Assembly (NCBI GenBank): GCA_002633025.1
Contig: NMRB01000098.1
Span: 536,663 to 600,662, forward strand
DNA length: 64,000 bases
Source of the DNA: Notospermus geniculatus
Taxonomy: Eukaryota; Nemertea; Pilidiophora; Heteronemertea; Lineidae
Direction: 5' to 3'
The notes under the pieces were generated by a model that made no database searches, was not told the origin of the DNA, and saw only the letters and a program-made list of their open reading frames with translations. The position numbers and the translations under genes are program-made. Within the stretch, counting starts at the first letter, position 1, and each line of letters begins with the position of its first letter. Below, piece by piece: positions 31,379 through 41,833 of this stretch.

Positions 31379-32856
31379 CATGGTCCCCGAATTCCTCAAA
31401 TACGACAATTCAATAGAACTTTCGACCACTTAGAAAGGTTCAGTGATGAAAAACTATTTAAGCGGTATCGTTTTCAAAGGGACGGAATCTTGTACATTTG
31501 TGATTTGTTGCGAAATGAGCTGGAGAGGGACACAAGGAGAGCCAAGGTCCTTTCAGTTGAACTGCAAGTGCTTTTAGCACTTCGATTCTATGCATGTGGG
31601 GCTTTCCTAGAAGCAATAGGGGACACCCTGGGAGTTGATAAATCATCTGTTTCGAGGGCTGTCTGTGACGTGAGTAATGCATTGCATAATTTGCGGGATG
31701 ATTTCATCAGCTGGCCAAGTACTGTCGCAGAAAGACGTGAGATCAGGCAAGGATTCTTTGAAATTGCCGGATTTCCCCGTGTCTTGGGCTGTATTGATGG
31801 AACGCACGTTCGAATTATTGCTCCCAATGCACCCCTTGCACCGGCACCGGCGCCGCCGCCGCCGCCGCCACCACCACCACCAGAAAATGATGAGAATCGC
31901 ATGGTTGAAGATGATACCCTCGGTAATAATGATGCAGTGGCAGTCCAGCGTGAGCCTGACATGCCCAATGATGATGATCATGATGACATGGATGATGATG
32001 TGCATGTGAATGATGATGACGAGATGCCTGCTGCAGCTGCTGTACCAAGACGGATCCCGAATTACGAGGCATCCTTCGTGAACCGCAAGGGTTATCACAG
32101 CTTAAATGTTCAAGCAGTCTGTGACCATACTGGTAAGCTGCTTATTTTCCCCCAAATATCTCCATTCTATGACTTATTATTATTTGCAGTTAAAAAACTG
32201 TCTAGTGAACCAAACATGCACTCGCTGCCATCTTTGTTTTTATGTCCGAGGTCAGCAAGGTCATGGAGGCCTATATGGGATGCCAAGTTTGCTATGTGAT
32301 TGAACTTGTTTGAGGGATTGTTATCATTTTTTCAGGCAAATTCACCAATATTGTAGCTAAGTGACCCGGTGCAACTCATGACAGCTAGGCCTACATGTTT
32401 CGTAATTCTGCTCTGAACAACCATCTGGTGGAAGTTAACCCAAGAGGGCAAGAGGGTATTTTACTAGGCGACAGTGGATACCCATGTCAACCCTTTTTGA
32501 TGACCCCATATCCGAACCCAGCCACACCCCAGCAGCAACATTTCAACCGATCATTATGTGGAACACGTGTGAAGATCGAACACACATTTGGAGTTCTGAA
32601 GCGTCGTTTTCACGTACTTCATGGTGAAGTAAGAATGCAGCCCAACAAGGTCGTGAAGGTCATATCTGCATGCACAGTTCTGCATAACATCGCAGTCATG
32701 AGAGGTGAAAGGGAACCACCAGAAGATGAAATCGACAATAGTGATATAGAGAACATGGACGTTGAAGGTGACAGTGACAGCGATGATGACGATGACTACA
32801 ATGGTCCAGAAAATGGTCGCCTTTATCGTGATTTTCTTGCTAACAGATACCTTTGA
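31379..32856 (+). pseudogene. Harbinger-2 transposase, inactivated
   Basis: Two exons, about 31379-32132 and 32336-32856, joined GT..AG. Conserved parts: helix-rich N-terminus (ALRFYACGAFLEAIGD, VDKSSVSRAV), the DDE domain starting LGCIDGTHVRI, then GDSGYP and EHTFGVLKRRF. Exon 2 should carry WPG.THDSR with the second acidic residue. Here W is TGA (32364-32366) and the codon after DS is TAG, so there are two nonsense changes around THDS. The ATG at 31380 is out of frame with the body by one base in a C4 run. An unusual insertion of ten prolines plus an acidic DDDHDDMDDD tract separates the first D from the rest, longer than in typical family members. Confidence 0.8.
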
Positions 32857-32940
32857 GCCTGCCCCTTTTCCAATTGAGAACTGTATCATGAAGTGAAGAA
32901 CAAGGAACACAAGTTTGTCTCTCATACTCTCTTTAGTAGG

Positions 32941-33645
32941 GCTGAATGGGTCATTGTCGTCCTGGGTATACCTTATGTTTACCCAGGATTATCCTGGGTA
33001 ATCATTTTCTTTACCCAGGATCATCCTGGGTAAACATAAGGATCCTTAACTTTACCCAGCTTGGGAGTTCCCGCCGAATCATGCTGTACGTCCGTCTCTT
33101 TCGGCAGAGAACATGCAGTAGGATCATTGCTAAAAAGGGCTGAAAATTACCGCTATACCACCTCCGGGGTTTGCAATAGGAAGACAAGACCAATCCCTAC
33201 AACTTTTAAAAGTGACCGATAGTAAATTCTCAAGGACTTAGGAGCGATAGGCCTAGGTAGAACATGTATGATCCGTGTGCATTTCGTCATTTTCGTGAAT
33301 TTACTTTTTGCAGAACATGCAGTACGATCATAACTCGAAAGGGCTGAAAATTACCGCTATACCTGCTCCGGGGTGTGGAATAGGGAGAAAAGACCAATCC
33401 CTACAACTTTTCAAAAGGGACTGATAGCAAATTCTCAAGGACTTAGGAGCTATAGGCCTAGCTCAATGCCACCTTTCATTTCACGATTTACGCTGAATAT
33501 CAACCTCACTACACCACTCGGGAACTCCAATCTGGGTTAAGGATCCTTATGTTTACCCAGGGCCGTCCTGGGTAAAGAAAAGGATTACCCAGGATAATCC
33601 TGGGTAAACATAAGGTATACCCAGGACGACATTGACCCATTCGGC
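32941..33645. mobile_element. MULE-like MITE, copy 2 (705 bp), 9-bp target duplication TTTAGTAGG
   Basis: Same family as 29032-29765 but inserted in the opposite sense. Starts GCTGAATGGGTCATTGTCG, ends with the complement of GCCGAATGGGTCAATGTCG. TTTAGTAGG occurs at 32932-32940 and 33646-33654. Inserted just after the Harbinger-2 transposase gene. Confidence 0.9.
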
Positions 33646-33648
33646 TTT

Positions 33649-34369
33649 AGTAGGGGAGCCAAAGGCCAGAATTGTGCAAAATAAGGGTTGGAGGTTGCAC
33701 AAAAAGATATACAATTGCTCTTAACATTTTTTGGTAGGTATATCTATTCTATATAAGAATTGGGAGGACTGCTCGGTCATCTCTCCTGCGAACTCCTGTT
33801 ATGGCGTTTTGAAGTTTTGGTACCGACTTCACCATTGGACTGGTGGACTCAGCTTTGTACAGGGGCAGGGGGACCAGCTAACTTCTGAACGGTTGGATTT
33901 AGACCCTATAAATGTATTACTAACAGATAGAAATATGGGGACAGTGAATCAAATAAGCATGGTCTTAAATGTTTTCAGTTGTTGCATAATAAGAAATTGC
34001 AAAATGGGCCATATACCCCAAAAAGTGATTTCCACTTGCCAAAATCAATTAAGAACATCCTTGGCTGATTCAGAGGCACCATGTTTCTATCTGTTGGTAA
34101 TACATTTATAGGGTCTAAATCCAACCGTTCAGAAGTTAGCTGTACATTGGCCCCCCTGCCCCTGTGCAAAGCCGAGTTCACCAGTCCAATGGTGAAGTCA
34201 GTACCAAAACTTCAAAACGCCATAACAGAGATGACGCAAGAGAGATGACCGAGCAGTCCTCCCAATTCTTATGTAGAACAGATATACCTACCAAAAAATG
34301 TTGATAGCAATTGTATATCTTTTTGTGCAACCTTTATTCACTATTTCCTGGCTTGGCTCCCCTACTACT
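33649..34369. mobile_element. Foldback element with ~270-bp arms
   Basis: GTAGGGGAGCCAA at the left is mirrored at the right (TTGGCTCCCCTAC). The arms share GTTGCACAAAAAGATATACA, then a long stretch to TAGGGTCTAAATCCAACCG, around a loop of about 150 bp near 33960-34090. TA on both sides may be a 2-bp duplication. Abuts the MULE-like copy, whose right target copy overlaps its left end. Confidence 0.78.
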
Positions 34370-34587
34370 TAGAATTCAATTCTGAACAACATCTAATCTG
34401 ACTGACAACACTTAAAGTTCAATGTATTTTGAAAACACTTCCATCTCCCTTTTCTCCTTCAACACCTGAAATGACAAAAAAGAATTTATGTAACTTTTAT
34501 GGGTTCTTGGTTGTCATGTCACAACAAAAACTGATTTTGCAGGAATTTTATGTAAAGCTACCTCTATCTCAAGCTTTAACTTATTCC

Positions 34588-37500
34588 ACTTCGAGTTGAG
34601 TCTTTTCACGCTTTACTCTCTGAGTGGCCATGATCTCCTGTTGTGCCTGGAGGGTGGCTTCCAACACCTTGACATGGAGATCTTGTGCTGCTCGAGATGA
34701 TTGAGAGACATTCATTTTGCTTGAAATATTGAACACTGAATAAGTTTCATCATACACTGTATTGTGGATTTCACTGATGAAGTTCATTTTCCACACAAAA
34801 CTGAATTTTGGAGGGAGTTATAAATAAGTCAAAATGTGTTTTTCATGCAAAAAAATCGTTATAAATTGATGTTAACTTCATACAGGCACTTGATTTCAGC
34901 CCAAATCCTCCCTGTTTATGTTGGCTCTACAAATAGGCCTATAGGGCCCTAATAGGCCTACTTACCAAATGATTTACATTTCGGTGCCTTCCTCAAGGCA
35001 GTACTTTTCGGAGGTCTTGGTAAGGCGGCATTGTGTCCACACAGGTTGCGCAGGACTGCTGTTGCATTTGTGTTGAGACTGCTTTGCACAGACCTGTGTC
35101 CGCGCGCGGCGCATCACACAAAAATATGTTACTTTCTAAATACGCGAGCCGCATCACCACTTGAACTGGGTGATCACGTGATCTGACTCCGCCACGAAAG
35201 TAGATCCTAGGAAAATAGTGATATGAGGCTTATTTCGTGCAGACTTTGCAAATAATTGACCGATTTTTCATTTCTGATGACAAATTGCCATAGACATGAC
35301 ATTATCGAGAAGAAAACGATGATATTGGATGGCCCCCGGCAGCCACTATTCACAGTCAGTGTGTACAGTACTGTAGACCGAGTGCTGTAGTGTGTGACAA
35401 CGCACCAACGCAGCTGTCAGTGGCTAACATGACATGTACAGCATATCTAGACCTATGTATGCATAATCATGACGGATAATGTGATACCCACACGGAAGAC
35501 ATCCTTGGTAGGCCTATTTTAGGAGATTTTGCAATTTATTAACTCGAAGCGAGGAATCGCCCGCCATCTTGAAATGCAACAAGTAGTCCTAAAGTTTCCC
35601 ATGATGCCTTGAGCGCGCGGTGACAGATCGGTGCGAGGTAAGATGCGCCATCTGTCGTGACAATGGGTAAGGCGGTTTCAAAGTCTCCTGCAAATTGAAA
35701 TTGACATACCGGTACCATTATGTGATATTGGAACCAAAGAAATATGTTTCACCCTGTGTAAAGTAGATACAAAAAAATGCATGACATGTGATGATGTATC
35801 GGTACTGAAGTTTTTTGAAAGATGTAGGCCTACCCGGTACATGTAATTCTATCAGTAAGCTGGAGATACTTTAGCGTACCGGTACCGTACCTAATTCATC
35901 GACTGCAATACTCTCAGTCACCAGTGGCTGAGAACAAGTAGCGGTAATTCTTGTACCGGTACCAGTAGTCTGAATATCTGAAATGATGATAGAAGCGTCA
36001 TGAAAACTATTATTTATTTCACATTGAATGCCAGTCAGTGATCACAATTAGAAATTGGCGTCTCATCTGCCAGGAGTGCTTGTATTTTGTAAATATATTT
36101 GTACTGGTAATCAGCTCATGTGATATGTACTGCCTGTGATAAAATAAATACCTGATTGAACTGACAATCCTGAGACTGTTAAAAGGCCAACGTCGTCGTC
36201 TTCAATTCTTGTATCACCTTGCCCTAAATAGAAATAAAAAAAAGTTTTTAATGATGAATCAATGATGACAACAACCAGCACACCATAAAATAAGATGATC
36301 AAGGTTGACTAGGCATAGGCCTAAGCCTAAATTATTAACCCCCCCCCCCCAAAAAAAAACATTGCTACACAGCGATTTTGCCTATTTAGCCTCCCATATA
36401 GTGAGACGGAGCATGCCCAGGTCTGCCACTTACATTCTGCATTCAGAAGGTTGTCAGAATTTACTGAGGGTATGTTGTGTAATTACACAGTTATTGTGGT
36501 CACACAGCGAATGAATACACAACAGTTTGGAATTTTAGAATGTCATACGCATATTAGTGTGTTCAATTAACTGACATTAACCATGAACACTGATATTTTG
36601 CAGCCGTAAGTTGTCAAACACTGACTGAATAGGCAGACATACATGCATATGGCTGCATGCACCAGTTCGCATGCACTGGCACTGTATCCAATTTTGGGGA
36701 TTCCCCTGTTGTCAGGGACAGGAATTCCCGGCCGCTGAAAGCAGACGTCAAAATCTAGGCCCAGGCCTTTCCCCTTCCCTTGGAAAATACTCGAATATTT
36801 TCCAGTTGGTTGCTGCTGCTTATTGTTTAACAGCAAAAAAATTGTTAGCAGAGAAAGGATGGTGGTAAATTTTGTGTATTATTGCACTTACCAGCACTAG
36901 CAGAAGCAAGACGGCCATGTCGATTTAGAGGAATCGGAGGAATCAGAGGAAAATTCAGTCTGCAGCCCATCAGTCACACACGATCACATGACTATCATGT
37001 ACTAAATATATAAACACAACCACCTGGTCGTGTTAACATCATAATAGCTTTAGTGGAACTTGCAATTCGGCCCTTTTCTCCTAAAGTGCTCGCTTTCGGC
37101 CCTCAAGTCATTTTAACTGTCTTATCACCAACCTCGATCATGATGAGTTTATTATAACAACTCAATAGCCAAGGAAATGTTATGAATTAACTGTTCTGAT
37201 AATTTTATATTTTATCATACGGTGATTTTCTGGATTTTCCAGCCCGATTCCTCTGATTCCTCCTATTCCTCTTATTCCTCTGAATCGACATGGCCAAGCA
37301 AGACTGGCAGAAGGGGAAGGCCTAATCCTCTTGGGGAGTGGACCAACTCTGTTCTCGATTCCTCCTTCTACACCATTGAAACTGGCATCATCTTTGTATA
37401 TGTCAATGATCCTCGCTGTCACTGGATCAACATCAGGCAGTGGCGCACCTCCACCTGTACCACGCTGGTGTGACTTCAACCTACCATAGGCCTCTTTCGA

Positions 37501-37760
37501 TTTGGAAACTAACTGGTTCCACTTTTCTCGAACCTGCTTCCAACCCCGTGTGGCGTTTCCAATGGCAGTCACCTTGCCTGCAATCCCCTCCCACTTGCAT
37601 TCCTTGACTTTGTGGGTAACACTCGAGGTAAACTTGCTCCTAAGGAGCCCTAACTCCTCCTCTACCAAATCGACAAGCAATATAATTTCTTCTGAGGTCC
37701 AGTTCGCACTTCTTTCCCTTTTTTTCCCGAACTGGGCCCTTTTTCACCGGAAGCGGCCAT
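34588..37760 (-). pseudogene. Harbinger-2 Myb/SANT-like protein, broken
   Basis: The minus-strand ATG at 37760 (GCCGCTTCCGGT follows) opens a frame that must gain one base in an A7 run (37715-37721) to enter the conserved domain. That domain reads NWTSEEIILLVDLVEEE ... GWKQVREKWNQLVSKSK, a Myb/trihelix fold with its spaced tryptophans. The exon is then split by the 384-bp element at 36913-37296, after which the SASLA.SASAG coding sequence and a GTAAGT donor (near 36895) resume. Probable later exons are about 35090-34967 (LNTNATAVLRNLCGHNAALPR) and 34790-34588, the latter a coiled-coil tail (VLEATLQAQQEIMATQRVKREK). Later exon limits are approximate. Confidence 0.65.
36913..37296. mobile_element. 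384-bp MITE with 8-bp target duplication AGCAAGAC
   Basis: Ends GGCCATGTCGATT(T/C)AGAGGAAT in inverted orientation with purine-rich AGGAATCAGAGGAATC arms. AGCAAGAC occurs at 36905-36912 and 37297-37304. Removing it and one target copy restores a continuous exon of the Myb-like gene. Confidence 0.8.
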
Positions 37761-37972
37761 GTTGGATATTGCTATAAAACCCATTGCATTCTGGGTAATT
37801 TCCCTAGCAACCATCTGACACCAGCGTTAGAGTACCGATAGCTAACGCTGGCGTTAAAACTGCTTTGGGCAACAAAAAAATAACGCTAAGTTAGCTAACG
37901 ACACGTTAGCAGATTTAACGCCATAATAGGCTTTATCGCCACGTTTGGTTAACGCTGATTGTGCAACCGGGC

Positions 37973-38566
37973 CCTGATCGGCCCAACATTAAACTGTCAG
38001 TGCTGAAAGTTAAGCCCAGCACATCACTGAGATTGTATTTGGATGGTTACTTTCGAATGTGCAGGCAGACTTTCCAAGACACGTGATTTTCTGTCGGAAA
38101 AGGGAGCTAGAAGTGTAGTCAGCTGTATGAACTGTTCCTTAGGGAAAAGAAAGGTGCATGACGATGGTGATAAACACATTCACCCCCTTGTGAAGCATTT
38201 TAATTGTAGTGAGGAGGATGAGGATGACATTTCAGTGACAGTTTATCGAAAAAGCACAAAATCGCAGCAGACTCAGCTACATAGTTTACTTCTGGATTAT
38301 CGTTATTCATTGTCGTCAAAGGATGTGCATGGTTCTGTGGTATCAGATGATTTGCAACATGGGTTTTCCCTCACTTTGATCGATCAGATCATCAATAAAT
38401 GTGACAATTTTAACACCGTGAATGATGTCATACATTTGACTGACATTATGTCCACCAAACAGGCTCAGGTTGTTGTTGATCTGCTATCGTTAGTGTTTCC
38501 AGGTAGCATGTACCATATGGATGAATCAACAGACAGTGATCTTGATGATGATTTCTTAGTTGAATG
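37973..38566 (+). pseudogene. RecQ-like helicase, unit 1, 3' part, internally deleted
   Basis: Resumes at the second CCT (TGATCGGCCCAAC). Relative to unit 2 it has lost one base in ATCACTGA(A)GATT (frameshift). It also lacks about 435 bp between GAAAGGTGCA and TGACGATGG, which removes helicase motifs IV-VI including QMGRAGRDG and the cysteine cluster. The C-terminal tail (VKHFNCSEEDEDDISV ... DLDDDFLVE) remains. Clearly non-functional. Confidence 0.85.
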
Positions 38567-39180
38567 AATTTTATGCAGCGTCAGTATTTTCCAATAATCA
38601 GATAATGGCTGGGCTCGAGAGTTAACACTGGATGTGAATTTGTATTAGGCATAAAAAATGTGTGTTGGATCCACTATCTGTAATACTACCAGTACATTTT
38701 TGTAAAAAAAGATGTCAGGGATTATCATAAATATAGCTTGGTTTCTATGAATAAAGCTGTTTTTCTTTTTCACCACTTGTGTGAACTGAGGTGACCCTAT
38801 GGACAAGAAGACCCAAACCAGCAAGAACTATTAGCCAAGAGTCTTCTGCAATATTTATGGAAGAATTCTCCACTTATGAAAGTGGAGATCCTCTTCTCGG
38901 TGTACAGGAAAGATGATTTCAGGTCAAAAGTTATAACTTTAGTGGAAAACTCGGTTAATCCCAGCCACTTGACGCGTGATTTAATTTCAGTATAAGTGTC
39001 CAAGACAAAGGACTGCAACATAAAACTTGAGTGATATTCCATGATTTTATTACAATCCCTGCTGCCTGAAAATTAAAATACAAGATTTATCATGTTTATC
39101 ACAACATGCATGGTATAACATTTGAAAGTCAAGCTCCTTGTTGATGTTAGTTGTTAAGTGCAGACAACAGTCCTTAACAA

Positions 39181-41215
39181 TTAGTCTGCCACATATGGTA
39201 AAACCATTTCGTCCCTCTGTTTGGTTAATAACCATCGATGCAGGTTGTTTTCCTGGATTCTCTTGAAAGGATAAACAAAACCAATGAATGTCTCGATATC
39301 CCTGCCTGGGGATAAGGTATAAAACCCAGTCTGCTTTAGTTCGTCAACTAGCCGATTAATGTCCTCAGCTTCGCTCACTTCGGTTTTCTTGCCACTCCTA
39401 CTGACTCTGCAGATTGTCAACAAGTCTCTCAAGAGACTGAAGAGTTCTTATTGCTGTTCTGGCTGTTTCAAAGTTAACGTTTGCTCCAGATGCTTTAAGA
39501 CACTCTTTAAGGGCCTTAACCTGCATTTCGCACAAGTTGTCGTTGGGAATGTTTTTCCCAGCACCGCCTTTGGTGTTCACACAAACGTTCCACTTGTATT
39601 CAAAGGCCTTGCGAGGGGTGAGGATGGCTTTCTCCAAGGCCAGCATACGGAACATCCACATACGATATTTGGTATGTCCCCCCACATCATACAAAAGAAG
39701 TTCGAATTTTGCATTGCGGAAAAGTCGGTTGGCATCACCCATTTTATAGGCATCACTGGTGTCCAGTAAAATGAGAGAAATCTTCATCAGAGATGCAAAA
39801 ATTTCTGCTAACTTGTCGCCGCTATGTGCCATTTCAGGAACCTCGACTTCTAACTGAATATCATGCACTTCTCTCAGGTGGCGCTTGATCCACCCACGGT
39901 GCTTGAAGACACGATCACAGTGTGGGCAGTGGTACATCTCATCCTCCTCCTTTAAGTCTTCAATATGTCTGGCTGCATTCATTCGGTCATTAACCCCATC
40001 ATTGATGTACCTGGAAACAGAACATGAACAAGTCAAGATATAGGCCTATTTGAAGTTCAAAACTGGTGAGAAAATAACATAGATGCATAAAACATTGTGT
40101 CATAGATAAATAGAGTTAATCGATGATTTCAAGTGAAATTCAGAAGGCATTTATTAAGATCATTGAAACCAGACTTGTACTGATGTATACATGGATGTCA
40201 CAGCTTTTAATTTTAGTCATAGCTTACTTCTGCAAAATTGCCCTAGCTTGGGTAAGTATCCATTCATTCTGCATGCCAACAGTAGTCAGAGAAGGGGGTA
40301 AAGGCTTGTTTCTGATGGGTGGGGCTTCAGGGGTGTCCATCCCAAAGTGGTCCAGTGCACAGGTTACTACACTGTCTTTAAGCACATCAATCAAAAAAGT
40401 GAAATGTGGTGTGTAATAAAGAAAAAGCAAAAATTAAAGTGATCCCAGAAATAACATTCCAAAATTCCACAAACAATAGGAAATAGCAGACATCAGGAAA
40501 CACAAGATCAAATAGTGCCACCCTTTACATTCTTGGGCAGGAAACTGAACACTTACAGCCCCCCCCCCAAAAAAAAATGATGGGGTAGCAGTAGGCCTAT
40601 CCTGCCCTGACAAGAATTCCCTTGGTACATGTATGTCAAGATGGATAACAGACAAAGTGACCATGAATGGACGTGCATCCCATGTAGGTGGAGTGATTTT
40701 CCAGCCATTCAACCGCAGTAAATTTCTGGTTCAGTATTAACTTCGATAACAACAACAGACTTATTTTAAGGCAGAAATCCGCTGTTGTGTGTAAAAAATT
40801 ACCTGAATGTTTTGACCACAGCATCTGGACCATGCACATCCCGTCTATTGATCAAGTTCCGTAACTGATACAAAGTACCTCGATCATTTCCCGATGCCTC
40901 CTTATAGAATGTCTGGTAGATAAACTGAAACAAGAAAAAAGAGATGTCCTCAATAAATGCATGAAAGAATGCAGAAAAAGGTGCACTGGAGATATTTCTA
41001 TTTATTTCTTGCCTGCGGCTGCTCCGGTTGAAACACGTTCTGCATCACTCAGACTCAGTATTATAAGTTCAACAAATGCCATACATGTAAGATCCAAGGA
41101 CAGTGCAGGGTTACAATTACAAGATGGTGCAAAGATACAGTAAACTCTGTAAGGTTGGCACTGTTTACGTTAGGGAAACACTTTGCTTGGCTCCCAAAGT
41201 GTCTATGTACTCTAA
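39181..41215 (-). pseudogene. DUF6589/zinc-finger gene, unit 1, 3' exons only
   Basis: Mirrors unit 2 (44774-46870): last exon about 40012-39181 with the C2H2 finger CPHCDRVFKHRGWIKRHLREVH, then GGHTKYRMWMFRMLAL and GGAGKNIPNDNLCEMQ. Upstream exons lie near 40405-40240 and 40925-40804 (GTLYQLRNLINRRDVHG). A 14-bp deletion near 39400 and a 35-bp deletion near 40005 disrupt it. Similarity to unit 2 stops at 41215, so the first half of the gene is missing and the junction with unit 2's flank is close by. Confidence 0.8.
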
Positions 41216-41584
41216 ATTCCCACTTACCTGTCCCATTACTGAACTCGGAAAAAATGACTAAGTCCGAAGTTGAAGATAATGGGGTGGGGGTATGGTCAGA
41301 AAAAGTAATGTTCTGGATCAATAAAAAGGACTTGTCAAGGGATATACGGTCATGTTTGCCAGGGCATGAGGTGACAAAATTTGAACACAGGAAATTTTCC
41401 AGCGCCGCCTGACATATCCAAACAATACATTCATGCATATTAGCGCGCCGTAAAGTGCACAGTCGCCATGCCCGAGTGGCAAAGCAGCCGGCCCATAGCG
41501 CAGAAGGTCTCGGGTTCGATAGGCTTTCATTTATTAGTATTTTCTTTTTTTTTCTTTTACCTTTCTCTTTTTCATCGTGTATTA
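41216..41584. other. Junction between the two helicase units
   Basis: Unique sequence relative to both units. A short plus frame (TKSEVEDNGVGVWSEKV...) is open but unrecognised. Confidence 0.3.
41461..41535 (+). repeat. tRNA-like sequence (Leu/Ser-type), SINE head or pseudogene
   Basis: GTCGCCATGCCCGAGTGGC resembles the 5' half of a class II tRNA (A box CGAGTGGCAAAGC), and CGGGTTCGATA matches a B box. The acceptor 3' side is missing and the sequence runs into TTTCATTTATTAGTATTTTC with a T10 run, as in tRNA-derived SINEs. Confidence 0.55.
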
Positions 41585-41833
41585 TACATCTTGCCCTGAC
41601 AAGGGTTCCTATCACTCGTACCGGTACTCTCGATCTCGCTCAATTCACCCTTGCCTGAAACTACCCCCATTTCCACTCGCATCGCCGCCGAGAGATGAGC
41701 GGCCAATCACAGCTCTCCTAACATATTTTGTGTCAACCGCGCCTCCAGGGTTTATATAGTGAAAGACGTATATAAAATATACAGCACAGAAAGCCGGTGG
41801 TACCTGGTGACGAGGTTGGACCAGAGAAACAAA
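41585..41833 (+). promoter_or_regulatory. Shared 5' region of RecQ-like unit 2
   Basis: Near-identical to 17806-18053, starting at ACATCTTGCC. Contains CGATCTCGCTCAATTCACCC, CCAATCACAG and the start context AACAAAATGG. Unit 2 has an extra CCGGTA relative to unit 1 (CGTACCGGTACTC against CGTACTC). Confidence 0.5.

Larger units (their letters stand above)
31184..37972. mobile_element. Second PIF/Harbinger transposon (Harbinger-2), 6,789 bp, inserted in helicase exon 2
   Basis: Left end GGGCCCGGTTGCACAATCAG continues CGTTA; the right end is its complement. CCT stands at 31181-31183 and 37973-37975, and unit 2 shows the empty site with one CCT (GACAGTCCTGATCGG, about 43073-43087). It encodes a DDE transposase (+, 31379-32856) and a Myb/SANT-like protein (-, 37760-34588), the two-gene Harbinger plan. 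Both carry defects. It has been hit by a MULE-like MITE (32941), a foldback (33649) and a small element (36913). Confidence 0.87.

Noticed and set aside
31643-32098. His/Asp-rich open frames on both strands
   Set aside because: They are antisense or shifted readings of the proline- and aspartate-coding tract of the Harbinger-2 transposase.
41461-41535. Functional class II tRNA gene
   Set aside because: 3' acceptor strand missing and the sequence runs into a T-rich SINE-like tail.
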